Assembly: GCA_032164245.1 (NCBI GenBank)
Contig: JAVMKO010000005.1
Span: forward strand, 43,304,133-43,368,132
Direction: 5' to 3'
Source of the DNA: Sternotherus odoratus
Lineage: Eukaryota > Chordata > Testudines > Kinosternidae
DNA: 64,000 bases
The position numbers and the translations under genes are program-made. Within the stretch, counting starts at the first letter, position 1, and each line of letters begins with the position of its first letter. The notes under the pieces are model-generated. The model did not search any database, was not told the DNA's origin, and saw only the letters and a list, made by a program, of their open reading frames with translations. Positions 22,061 through 34,600 of the stretch are shown here, piece after piece.

Positions 22061-24308
22061 TGTGTGTGTGTGGGGGGGTGAATATCGATTTTATAACTAC
22101 TGGTGCCAGGTTTCCCTGTTCCCAGGGCAGATCCCCGGGGGGAGGAGGGTTGCGGAGAGGGTTCCAAGCTGGCGTTGGGATCACTGTCCAGGGGGGAAGA
22201 GCAGGGGCAGGCAGAGGCTCTGAGACGATTGGGTTGCCCCTCAGCAGGTGCCTGTATGCCACCCCAGGGACAGATCTCTGCCTGTGCCTGGCACGTTTCC
22301 TAGGGGCAGTTTCTAACCTTTGGGAGTGTGTTAATGAGACTCAATGGGGGTGCTCAGGACAGAGTGCCACCTGGCTCCGGGGAACTGGGCATCTGATCTG
22401 ATGGGGACAAGGTGTGGGGCACAGCAGGACCTGCCACCACCTGGTCATTGCTTCAAATCTGCCCTGGTCAGTCTTAACCATTCCTGTCCTGTGGTTTTTC
22501 TGGTGTGAGGAGGGTATCTCCACCTACCATGCTTTCTGCCTCAGTGAAAACCCCATTGTTCTCCTGGCTTCTTTCCCCACTTTCATGCCCCCCGAGTGAG
22601 CATGCCCAGCTCATGGGTGGGTGTGGGTAGAGGGAGCGGCTGGATCTCCTTATCCATATTCTCCCTGCCTCTGCCTTCCTGTGGCATGTGGTGATGGAGC
22701 AGAGGAGGTGAGAAAGTGCAGGCCAGTTCCCGGAATCACTGCAGTGATCTAGGTGTGTGGATGCAGCTAGCAGCCCAGTCCCAGGCAGAATGAGAGGAGG
22801 AAGTTCCCCACTCCAAAGCCACCTTGTTTAAAAGGAAAATTTTCCTTATCTGTAAGCTAAATGGTGTAATTAAACTAATCTAGAAGTGCTGCCATGCCCC
22901 ATTGGTATACTCGCCAGGAGAAGGGTGGTTTGTTTGGTTTAGCGTATGTTGCTTGGGAAGAGGTTTAAATTAATCTAGAATAATGGTGTCTTATAATAGA
23001 ATAAAGCTTATCCACAGCAGAGGTGGAGGGGGAGGGGAGGTGTTGGTTATACTGGTGTAACTGTTGTGGCATAACTGGTAAAACTTTCCCATGTAGACAA
23101 GGCCTAAGTTCCCACACAACAGTGGCCGTTTAGCTACATCACCAGCCAGCCGTGGATGCACTTCCTGTGCTTGAGGACATCTCCACATGTGCTTATGAAG
23201 GGTAGGAAAATGTGCCCCTGAGGCTATAGCCCTGTTTAATAATAAACCAAACAGAAGCCAAACCCTGTCAATTTCCCTTACTCCAGGGACCCAGCACCTG
23301 AAATCCAGCGAACCAGGTGTTCTATAAAGCTGGAACAGACTCAGGTTCGCTGTGCATGGAGATGATTTGGGGCCAGGAGTTTTGCCTCTTGATCAGTTGC
23401 AGTTTTTGCTCTGTAGGGAAGTGAGCGCAGTCCAAAGGCCTCCCTTGTTGCAGATAACCAGACTGGGGCCCTCTTCTGTGCTTCAGTGCTCCTTTCAACC
23501 TTCCCGACAAAGGCTCCTACCCATATGGTTTTGGGAACAGTGGGAGGCAGGTCATCAACAAGGCCCCTCATTCCCATCCTAGCTAGATGCAGGCTGAAAT
23601 GGAACCAGACTCACCTCTGATGCTCAGTGCCTGGCTCTGCAGCAGGTGCCTGAGTGAGAGAAAGGAATCTTTGCCCTATCCACTCCGCAGCCCTTCCTGT
23701 CTCCATCTCATGGCAGTGCAAAGGTGCTACCTCATCCAAACAGCTTGGGCTGCCCATGAGAGGTGAGGGGATTCTGGGGGAAAGAAGTGTCATCTACTTG
23801 CAGGAGTGAGCCCCAGAGCCATGCAGCCTCCAGTCTTTAGGGATCCGAGCATCATAGCTGGTTAAAGCCAGGCCAGGCTTCTTCGTTCTGTTCTACATCT
23901 GATGTGCCTCAGCCCCAGTGTGTATCCAAGGAAGTGCACACAGAGTGTACTGGCTTGCCTGGTTTGGATGAGCCCTCATTGAGGTTACCAGATGCTTGAC
24001 TGTGCAAGCGACTGGCTGACATGGCAGTGTAGCATCGGGGCAGCATGTTTCACAACCCATCAATACAAATCCACTTCTTTCCTCCAGTGAATGAGAGGGA
24101 CCAGCGCTTTTCTGGGTCTGTCCAGCTGGGAGGCACTGTGGACATGCTGGAGAGGTCCAGCCAGCATGGCGGGCCTGATTCCCTCTGCACTCTGGGGGGA
24201 GACTTGGTGCCTGCCTTGGGGAGTGCTGTGCTCCCGGTGGGTATGTGAGTGGGGTGTGACATTTTTTCAGTGCTGTGACTAACTTGGTCTCTCCCATTGG
24301 TATTTCAG
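22061..24308. other. Probable MST1R 5' UTR intron, nothing else recognised
   Basis: No coding exon is recognised. A segment at about 22990-23106, ending CATGTAGACAAGGCC, resembles the end of a dispersed DNA element. The stretch ends with a good acceptor (TCTCTCCCATTGGTATTTCAG region) at 24308. Confidence 0.5.
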
Positions 24309-24418
24309 CTGTAGTAGGATGGTAGCTCACACTCGATGGATCCCAGACCTGCTCAGAGCTGAGGAGCTCAGGTGACCTTTGGAGTCAAGGATCCTGGAGT
24401 GGCGTTTCCTCCCCTAGC
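24309..24418 (+). promoter_or_regulatory. MST1R: Probable MST1R 5' UTR segment with upstream ORFs
   Basis: If the acceptor at 24308 is used, the leader contains an 18-codon upstream ORF (ATG 24319, TGA 24373-24375) and a second ATG in CGATGGATCC that stops after eight codons. The main ATG at 24419 has A at -3 and G at +4, a strong context. Confidence 0.5.
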
Positions 24419-25636
24419 ATGGGGCTTTCATTCCTGGTTTGTCTCTCCCTGGGGTTCATACTCACTGGAGTTTCTTTCAGCATTTGGCAGTGCCCGCGGA
24501 TTCCCTATAATGCTACCAGGGACTTCACAGTCAAGTACGAGCTACCCAGCTTCACTGCAGATGGCCCAATCCAGAACATTGTCACCTACCTGGACCCAAG
24601 CGGAGCAGCCGCCCTCTTTGTGGCAGTGAGGAACAAGATCTATGTGGTGAGCCGAGCACTGGTAAACTCATCTGTCATCGTGACTGGCCCCGCGGGCAGT
24701 GCCCAGTGCAAGATCTGCTCCCAATGCCATGAGACGGGAGATGGCCAAAAGCTTGAAGACACAGATAACATGGTTCTGGTGCTGGACCCGTCTGAGCCAT
24801 GGCTATACAGCTGTGGCACTTCCCATCATGGCTGGTGTTTCCAGCACGAATTGAAAATCCAAGACAGCCTAGTGGTGGTTAGTGCCACCTACTGTCTGTA
24901 TAGAGCTCACAACAGTCCTGATAACTGCCCAGACTGCGTGGCCAGCCCCCTGGGAACAAGGGTCCTGGTGACTGAAACCAGCCGTGTTTCTTACTTCTAC
25001 ATTGCCTCTACCATCAATAGCAGCATAGCTGTGAGGTACAGCCCAAAATCGGTGTCTATCCGGAGACCAAAGGCCACTTTGGATGGGTTCACTGTTTTCC
25101 ATTCCTTCACTGTGCTGCCGGAGTTCCAGGACTCCTACCCCATTGACTATGTGTATTCCTTCAGTGCCCAGGAGTTTGTGTACTTCCTGACTGTCCAAAA
25201 GGAGAGCCCCACATCTGGATCGTACCACACACGGCTGGTGCGGCTGAGTGCCGAGGAGCACGATATGCATCGGTACCGCGAGCTGGTCCTGGATTGCCGC
25301 TTCGAGTCCAAGCGCAGGCGGAGGCGGGGCTCAGACAGGGAGCATAAGCGTGACGTGGCTTTCAACGTGCTGCAGGCAGCCCATGTGGCCCGGCCGGGCC
25401 CAAAGCTGGCCCAGGAAATCAGCGTTAACATCACTGACCTAGTCCTGTTTGGTGCATTCGCTGAGAGTGAGGTGGACAGCTCCGTGCCACGCTGGTACTC
25501 GGCGGTGTGCGCCTTCCCTGTGCACCAGATCAACCAGGCCATTGAGGATGGGATGTCCAAGTGCTGTGGCATTGCCCAGCATGAGCTGCTGCGAGGGCTC
25601 AGCTTCTTCCAGGCCATTGAGTACTGCCCCCACAAC
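24419..25636 (+). CDS. MST1R: MST1R coding exon 1 (signal peptide, most of sema)
   Basis: 406 codons, phase 0. It opens with a hydrophobic leader, then [20 protein letters not shown] as in [25 protein letters not shown] and [10 protein letters not shown] are strongly RON-like, followed by six basic residues at the chain cleavage site. Possible N-glycosylation sequons include N31 and N83. It ends [11 protein letters not shown] before donor GTGAGT. Confidence 0.97.
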
Positions 25637-28600
25637 GTGAGTCCCCTGCGAATGCTACCTTCCCCCTTGCCAGAGGAGCGGGGGGGCATGCAGCGCTTTC
25701 AATCCATAGTGGTTTCTCTGGAGTGGGCCAGTCGGTTGGGATAAAAGGAAAGCATGGCCCAGCTGCCCCAGACCTCTCATTCCACATTAAACCTCAGCTA
25801 TTGAGGCTTTACGTTCGGTTAGTGTCTTCCTGTTCTTCACCCTTACCTGTGCTAGCCAGACCTTTGTGCTTCCTGGTTTGCGGGGGTGTTGGGATGACCA
25901 TTAGCAGCTGCAGTGGCTGAGAACTGTCTGAGGGGAGCCCCGTCCTTGCAGAGTGCCCTGCCGGGTGAGGATCTGTGCTTGTGTGGTTAGGGCTGAGGGG
26001 TTGCTGCCCCAGCTGCAGCTCCAGGCACTTTGCAGTTTACGTATTGCTGCCTTTACAGAGTTGGTTGTGCTGCATGTCATCTTGAGGGTGGGACTAGTGT
26101 GGCTGCGGTTCATGATCAGTTATAGCAGCCTTGTTTTCTGTCCCCCAAACTCTGAAAGCTTCTCTTCAAGCTGCCCCTCCCCCCAGGCAGTGAGGTTTGG
26201 TTTAATTGCTTTTCTACCCCATGAATTATATATAGGCCCCGATGACACACATTTAACGGCCGTCTCATTACTGCTTGGCAGCATGTGAGTTGATCCAAGT
26301 GCCAAGCTCTGTCTTCTGCTTCCGTTCTTTCAAGAGGGTGTGGTCCATGGGGTTAGCAAATAGCACTTCCTTCGCGTAAAGTGCTGTGCAAATATGAATG
26401 GAGCTTCACAAAGTCCTGAGGAAACATTTATTTCCCCTGCATTTGCCAGATGGGGAAAGCAAGTCAGGGGGAGGGAATGGTTGAGAGTCCTGCAGAAAAA
26501 CTGTCAGACCCAGCATGAGAATTTGGGCCTTCCTGGCTCCCAGCCCCTTGATCTGCACCTGAGCCCATGTTTTCTGAGTGATGGGATTCAGAGAGACATG
26601 GTTATTGGCAGCAAGGGAGGGAGAGAGGGGAAAAAGGGCTATGCCAACTTTTTGTTACTTGCTGGCACTTTGGGCTCCTGCTAGACTCCAAACTTGTGAT
26701 CTCAGGATTGTAGAAAATGGCTATTCACAAAAATTCCTCTGAGCAGGAAGCACTGCTGTGGGCAAAGCTAATCCTGTGCCACTCAGCTGTGTTAGTGGGT
26801 GTTACCGCACTCCTGGCCGGCCTCACAGTGCCATAGCTATGAGGTGTCTTACAGTGCCTGGCACCGTGGGGTCACCCTTAGGCCCTGCCGCAATAGGCAT
26901 GAGTAACAGTGATAACATGTGGCTAGCAATCTCTGCATAAGATGAAAGTCTGGTCTGATTTGGCCTTCTGTTCTTACTAATCGGCTGCTGTTTGCCGTCC
27001 TGCCCATTCCTGGCATTGTGTGCTGTTTGCTTTTCCTCTTTTCTCTCGGTTTTGTGTTCTTCTTGGAGCAGAACAAGTTGGTGCTCCCTTCCCGGCTCCA
27101 GAAACTGGGAACACGCTGCCTGTTGGTTTGCAGAGTGCTGCAGGGAGGTGTTTGCAACCTGAATTCTGTGGTGTCCCACAGCTCAGAGCTTGGGCAGCGC
27201 TCACCCAAGTTGGCCAGCCCCTCCATGTGGTTACGTTCCTGGGCAGCATCATGGAAGATGAAAAGCAGACTCACCTTAGGGAGGTGGGGGGCCAGGGTCC
27301 CGATTCCAGGGTGACTTGCAGTTTAATACTGGGCTGTGCTGGCAAATGGCAGAAGAGCCTGGCAGCTTGCAGAGAGGGGGTTTGGAAGCGTGGGAGGTTT
27401 CTGGTGTAAGATGGGCCCATAGGCCAGTTGGGAACTGATAATGTGGCCTGTGCAGGCCGGCAGACGTAGTTTGCACAAGCAAAACAAACAACGCGTTGGC
27501 AGCTGAAGGGATGTTGCTTCCTCTGGAATGTGACGGTTGCCTGCTCTGCCAGATTGTGTAATAATCCTGACTCATTCCCCCTCTCTGTTGCTACATGATT
27601 TCTGGCAGCAGGCATATTTCTACAGCGGTAAGAAGGGGTGCTGGCTGAGCAATCCATCTAGGCCCCTTGTTTTGGCACACAGGAAGCCCATGCATGCTTG
27701 GTGGTTAGGAAGAATAAAGGGCAAGGCCTCGGTAGCAGCTCTGTGTGACGAAGTGGGAGTACTGTGTGTGCGTGCCTCAGTTTCCCCTATGCATTTCTTA
27801 AGTGTCTATGTGAAGGGATAGGGGCTGATGCTGGAAGCAAGGAGGCAACGCCCTCCCCTCTCAAGGTGTGCATCCCTGAAAGCTGTAACCTGACTCCAAG
27901 TGGGGGAGGGAGGTCAGCTAAACCTGTTGGAGGGAGGTCAGGTGATACCTGAAGCCCGGGAAACCAAACAAAGAGACAAAGGAAGAGGAGGGGCTGTTTG
28001 GGGAGTAGTCAGTCTGGGTCTGGGTCTAGCTGGAAAGGGGGAGAGAAGCCAACTCGCTCTCTAGCCCCAAGATGGATCCAGCGGAGGGCTCACGCTCGCT
28101 TGCTGCATGGTCTGTGTTGGACCAGATGGAAGTCATCGAATAAACCTGGGGAAGAAGCAGGAGCCCAGAATCTGGGTCTCACCTCCTGGCACCCCAAAAA
28201 GGCCTGACTGAGGGACCCTGTTGAGACTGAGAAGCTGTGAGTTAGATGGGGTTCCTGACATCTCAAATAAACCGTCTATTCTGCTGGCTGGCTGAGAGTC
28301 ACGTTTGACTGTGGATTTGGGGTGCAGAACCCATGGGCTCCCCCAGGACCCCGCCCAGGCAGGCTTGCTGGGGGAAGCACACGGAGGGGCAGAAGGTGCT
28401 GCATGCTCCGAGGTCAGACCCAGGAAAGGGGAAAGTGGGTACCCCTGAAGCTCCTGGCCTGGGAAACAGGCTGTGTATGGAGAAGGGGCCCTCCACCCGG
28501 AGTCCGGTCTGGCTTCCTAGGGAGCGGTTCCAGACCATCGCCCGGGCACTCTGTGACACCAGCCCCCAGCCAGAACCAGACTGGTACTTTCTCATCCGCC

Positions 28601-31600
28601 CCTCCCCTGCATTTCTTTCTCTGTGTCTTTCCTTCCCCAGACAGGTCAGGTGACCTCCCTTCCCCCCCTGGGGTCAAGTTACAGCTTCAGGTATGGCCAC
28701 CTTCACACAAGAGTCTGAGGAACGATTAAAAGCATTCTTGTGATTAAAAGCATTCCTACTGCGTCACAGTAACAAGTGCTGATGTGCAGCCCGGGGCCTC
28801 AGCGCTGCAACAGTGGATAGGATGGGGAGGGGGCAGCATGTGTGGCAGCTCCCTTACCATGCAATCCCTCTCTGGCCTGGCTGCACTTGCACTTTTTGGC
28901 ATTGCCATGCTCTGTTGCTACAGCACAGGGGGCCTCAGCCCTGTCCTTGCAGACTGGTGCCAGTGTCCTAAGCCGTTTGGACAGTGAAAAGCTAGGATCA
29001 AGTCAGTGCCGAGCTCCAGGAAGCAGGGACAGAGCAGGCATGGAGGGAGGCCCCACCTGGTGCAGATAAAGACGGGGGTGGGGGGTGTAGCCTGCTGCAT
29101 GTTTGCTGCCTCTGATTAGCTCTCACCTCACCCTGGAACTGCCCCATCTAGATGTTCCTGCTGCAGGCCTCTGAGCAGGTGCACTGGGCGGCACTTGACA
29201 CAGTTAGCCATGGGGATTGTAACCTCATGTTTGGTGCATTGGCCTTGTTATATCTGGGACAATGGTGCCAAGTCTGGGGCTCTCCTATCTGTAGACTGAG
29301 TGCACATAGCTGCAAGTGGTGCTTCTGATTTAGGGTTCCAGTGGTGGCTACTAATTGCCCTGTAATGTGACCCATTCCTCTGGATCCTCAGAAAGCTTGT
29401 TTTCAACAGAACTTGGCCACCTGGGGACAGGGTTCAACTACCCTGGTGTCCTGTCTGCTGCAAGGCCAAATCTCTGCTGTGTGCAGCATAACCACATTCT
29501 GCAATCAGGGCCTCAGAGACCTTCTGTCTGCACTCAGGGTCTCAGGCAGCAGGGGAATTGGGGCTGAAAAGAGGGCTGGGGAGGGGAGCAGCCGCAGGTG
29601 TCCCTGGAGACTGTTTGTAGGTACAGAAATATGAGGGGAATTAGTGCCAACTTTTCTAGGGAGATACAGCCAGGGCGGGTGAGCCCTGTGTTTCACCCTG
29701 CCGTGCCCCAGCCCTGCGGGTGTGTCTCAGCCAGTCCCCACCTGTGCTTCCCTGGAGCTGTGCTTAGGGATCCAGCTTGTGCTAGCATTCAGCTAACTGG
29801 CTGCAGCTCGTTTATATTCCCTGCCTAGAGCTCCAGTTGGGTGGGCGGGTCCCATGCTCCATTTCCTGCCCATCTGCTTCTAAGCAATGGAAGGAACAAC
29901 TCCCCAGGGACTGGTTAATGTTTAATATAAGAGAGCTGAGAGACCTGCCCAGCAGTGGTCCCCTGTGGATGTGACCCCAGAGCATCAAACATGCCCTAAG
30001 CCTCGCCGCACTGGGGTGAGCCTAGGGATGGGAAGTCTCTGGGCTCGCCTTGGTGGGCTGGGAGGCTATTTTCAGTCCTTTTCATTGGCAGTAAAAAAAC
30101 TTCCACTTTTTGGGTTGCATTGGCAAGTGTGGATTTTGTGTTGGATCCAGGGCACTTCACTCTGTGGTCTGCCAGCATCGCAACCTCTTTACCCCTGTTG
30201 CCTCTGGCCCTTCCCAGCTTTTTCTCAGGGATGGTGCAGAGGTCAGTTTGCAGGCTGTGTCCCACTGCTTCCTTGCCCGGGTACTGACTGACCTTGGCTT
30301 TGGAGCTGGGAGTAGCATGTGGCGTGGAACCCGCAGGCCCCTGCTTGTGAGAGTGACTGAGTGCAGGCCCCCAGGGTGAAGGTGCCTCATGGCTGTGTTC
30401 TCCTCCCTCAGTTGCTGCTACCCTTGCTTGGTAGCATGGCTCAGCAATACTGTGCTGTAGATGTTGGGCACCCATAGCTGCTGATGGAGAAGGGCTGAGA
30501 GCATGGGAACACATCCCCTAACTTCAGTGATGCAAGGGTCTTGACTTGGAGCTTGTCCCGGGACCATGCCCTGTGCATTCAGCATTCTGTGGCCAGGATG
30601 ACTCTCCCTAGCCATCTCGTGGCATGACTATATGGGGAGACCATCCCTGGGGCTGCTGTGATAGAGCTATGACAGCAGAACTTGTGTGGCACAAATGCAG
30701 CTGAGCCCCAACCCTCTGAAACCTCAGGATCTTCTCTGGAGGGGAGCATGTTGTCTGAGTACACTGGGAGGTGGGATAGCTCAGGGGTTTGAGCACTGGC
30801 CTGCTTAAACCTAGGGTTGTGAGTTCAATCCTTGAGAGGGCCATTTAGGCATATGGGGCAAAAAATCAATCTGTTGGATTATTTAATTGGGGATTGGCCC
30901 TGCTTTGAGCAGGGGGTTGAACTAGATGACCTCCTGAGGTCTCTTCCAACCCTGATATTCTGTGCCCTGTACAAGTTCAGGGCCCAATTCCATATGGTTT
31001 CAGCCCATCTGAGTTTCCTGGCAGTCTGTGCCATCTGCTGAAACCTGATTAACTCTCACACTGAGGGTGTCTATGCTGGTGCTGGAGGCAGAATTTCCAG
31101 CCCTAGGAGACAAACCCATGCTGGCTCTGATTGAGCTAGTGGGCTTAAAAACAGCAGTGTAGTTGTTTGGGGGCTGGCGACAGGGCGGTACAACGGGTAG
31201 AGCTGTACTGGGCCCTGGACTTCAGGGGGGCCCCCTGAAGTCCGGGGACCGGTACACAGCTCTACACCGCATTTCCCCGGCTGTGTCCGGCGCCGCGGCC
31301 GGCTGCCTCCCGAGCCCTTCAGCTGCTGCTCGTCCCGTGCCCCAGGAGCCGCCCCGAGGCACTCCCGGCTGCAGCGCTTCCCCCGCCCACCTGCAAGAGC
31401 CGGGCCAGCCCTTGGCGGGGGGTGGGGTGGGGGGCCCCCAAACGCTCAGAGTAGGGGGCCCCAAAATTTCTGTCGCCGGCCCTGAGCATGGGCAGTGAGA
31501 CAGGCCACCCTCCTGAGTATGTACTGGGGCGCCTGGCCCAATGCTCACACTGCTGTGTTGACATGCTTTTAGCATGCTTCGCTCGACCAGATGCCAGGGC

Positions 31601-34600
31601 CGGTGGTGAGCAGCTGGCACTACGCTTCCCGGCTGCGGAGCCGGGGCATGGCTTGTTTCTGACCCACCTCGAGGGGAAAGCAAGGAGTCAGGTTCTGGGG
31701 AGCTAGTGCCCCCGCAGAGAAGGCTGCCTCAGCATCACCTCTGACCATGGCCAGTACAGAGGTTCTCTTAGGGTGACACCTGCTTGCTGATAGTGAGACA
31801 ACGTAACCCAGTTCTGATCTCATGTGCGTGCACACAGAGGGCTCTCTGCTCTGGCACCCTTTCCTTGGTGTCAGGCACTTCTTGGCACCCTTTCTCTCCC
31901 CTGTAGACTTTCTAACCCTCTCCAGGTTCCTCCCCAGGCAGTGTGCTGCTCTGCTCCTCACCCGGAGCTGATATCCATGTCTGGTGCGGTGCTGGGGTGG
32001 CTTGGGGAGATCAGTCTGCTATCCAGTAGCTCTCCGGCATGCACAGGGGCTAAGTGACAGGAACCACGGGGCTATGACAGTGTGAATGGCTTTGTTCTCC
32101 TTGGAGCCCCAGGGGGAGATGTTTGGTGGTGTCAGGTGATCCGTCAGTCTCCAGGCTTGGGACCGCAGAGTGTGTATGTGTGTGTGGGAGGTGGGGTGTG
32201 TGGGAGGTGTGAACTAGTCTCCTGGATTCCAGGCCAAGCCCCATCATGGATTTGCTTCCAGGGCCCCAGGCAGTGGAGAGGCTTCCGTGTGGGGGTGGGA
32301 CACTGCCAGGGGGTTGTGGACATTCCCCAGGCCTGCCAGAGAAGAAAGATGAGGCCTGAGTCACCCCACAGCTGACTGCGCCAGATTTAAAGAGACAAGG
32401 TCCTGTTCTAAGATGTGGAGCTGCTGGGTCAGGAGCTGTGTGGTGTTGTCAATCCCACGCTCCGAGCAGCTCGAGAGTGTCATCTTGGCTGGTCCCTAGT
32501 TCAGGGCTGGGTGGTGTCTCTGTGGAAGCTGGTACTGTGCCAGCCCCAGGAGTTGTGTGGCGCGGCTGATCTGGGGGGTTGCTGTGATCTCCATGCACGT
32601 TCCTGGGACTGATCCTTGTCACGCTTAGGAGCTGATCTGGGGGCAGGCAGCATGGGATGGATGTAGCTCTGCAACCAGTGCTCAGGACTGAGAGACAGTG
32701 GGGGAGGCATTCAGGTCAGATGAGGGGATGGGGATGGTTGGACAAGGAGAATCGATGGGGGATGGGGGTAGAGACAGATCTGATGAGGAGCTAGGTGCAG
32801 GAGGAGAACTGGGACTAGCTAGGCCAAGAGACTGGGCCATGGGGCTGGAGAGGGGATTCAGTAGAGACAGGTTAGCTGAGGAGCCTTGGAAGGGATCTAG
32901 GGCACCAGCACTGGGGATAGGAGAGAGAGAGATTGGATGAGTAGCTGGAGGAGGGCTGGGACTGGCTGGTCAAGGAGACAGGGATCGGAATGAGAAACCT
33001 GAGGACTGGAGACAGCTTAGGAAAAATGGCAGAAGAGTCTGAGCTCCCCTCCAGACCCAGGGTTGGAAGTAGAGATCCCTTACATATCATAGTTCCTCTA
33101 CCACCAGCAGCTAACTGGGAGCCCCCAGCGAAGCGTGCATCTGATCCTCCTGGCCCGGGAGAGGATGACAACCTACTACTGATGTGGGTTGCTCCAGAGG
33201 CCGAGGTCTGCGCAGTACGTCTAATAGTCTCAACCCTGCCAGTGACCCGTATGGGGCTCGGTATGATGCCACAGGATGGCATTTCTAGGTTTTCAATTTG
33301 CTTTTTGAAAGCCTTTGCCCCCTTGTGTGTGTGCGTGTTAGGGCACAGCTGTGACACGCTCACCCACGGGGAAGCCAGATGGCTACCCTGTAATTAAAGA
33401 CTGCACCATAACGCAGACACCAAATTCAAACTGCGCGGGTGCCCTTTAATGTCCTGTTTCCTGAGGGTCGGGCTGTGTAACCTCCTTGGTGTTCCTGTGC
33501 CATGGTTTGTCGTGTGCCGTGCTGCAAAGATGGGAAGTGCTGGCAACTGGAGCCCTGTGGGGAGCCCCTGCTGCAGCTGTGCTCTTAGGACTCTATGTCT
33601 GCCAGTAGCAGAGCACAGCTGGATTTTGTCTAAGCAGATGCAGCTGTGCAGGGGGAGGCACCCTGTCACTTGATCCCCAGGCCGGAAGAACCAGAGGCTG
33701 TGAAATGCCATGGGTGGTCAGGCAATGGAGGGGGGTGGTGAGGCGAGGCAGAGGCTGTCTGGGATAGGGCTCAGCAGTATAGCCCTTTGCCCTGTGACTA
33801 GCTGTGCTTGCACATAGCCTGCAGTTCCATTCTGGATAGAGGAGAGGGATGGGCCAGAAAGTTTCTGCAGTCTCACAGCTACGACAATAGAGCTGCAGCC
33901 TAGGCACTTCCTGTGCCGGCTAAGGGGTTTCCTGTGGCTGGAGTGAATCCAGCTCTCCGAGAGGTGGTAGCTACCTAAAGGGAGAATTCTGTCTGCCTAC
34001 CCGTGTCTGTACTGGGGGTTATGCCAGTATAACTAGGGTGCTTGCTTGGCGTGACGTTTTCCTAGCTGGGTGATGTCACTGGGACAATTGGATTTTTAAG
34101 TGTAGCCCAGCCGAGGCTGTGTACCGAGCCCTAATCTCAGCTGGATCCCTCGCCCTTCCCTGGTTTCATCTCCTGGGAGTTCTGCCCACCATGTTTCCTG
34201 GGAGTGTGAGGGAAAATCCTCCCTCCATGGAGGCTGCTGTGGCCTTAGTCCAGCCTTATCTCCTTCCTTCCACTGTTGTGCGGGTTAGGCCAAGCCCTTG
34301 CCTCAAGCCCCTGCTTTGGGAGTGGGAGGACGCTGAGTCTGAGCTCTTACCAGATGTCTCGTTCATTTCCCAAGAGCGCCTGGCATGAGCTCACATTCTG
34401 TTTACAGTTGGCCGCCCTCCTCTTCCGCAGCAGCTGCCTGGAGCTGTGCAAGTCCCAAAGGCAGGGAAATTGGGCTGCCTGCTCCAGCCGGGTTAGGTGC
34501 CGGTGCGCGTGGAGGAAGGGATGGGTGTTATGACTCCAGGGCGAGACAGCTGAGCCGCGCAAGTGAGAGGAAACAGGCCTTAAGGTAGGAGCTGCCCATG

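Noticed and set aside
32990..33397. 135-residue ORF in the first MST1R intron, considered as a hidden exon or gene
   Set aside because: No family resemblance, no matching splice sites in phase with neighbouring exons, and the exon 1 to exon 2 join is already in frame.
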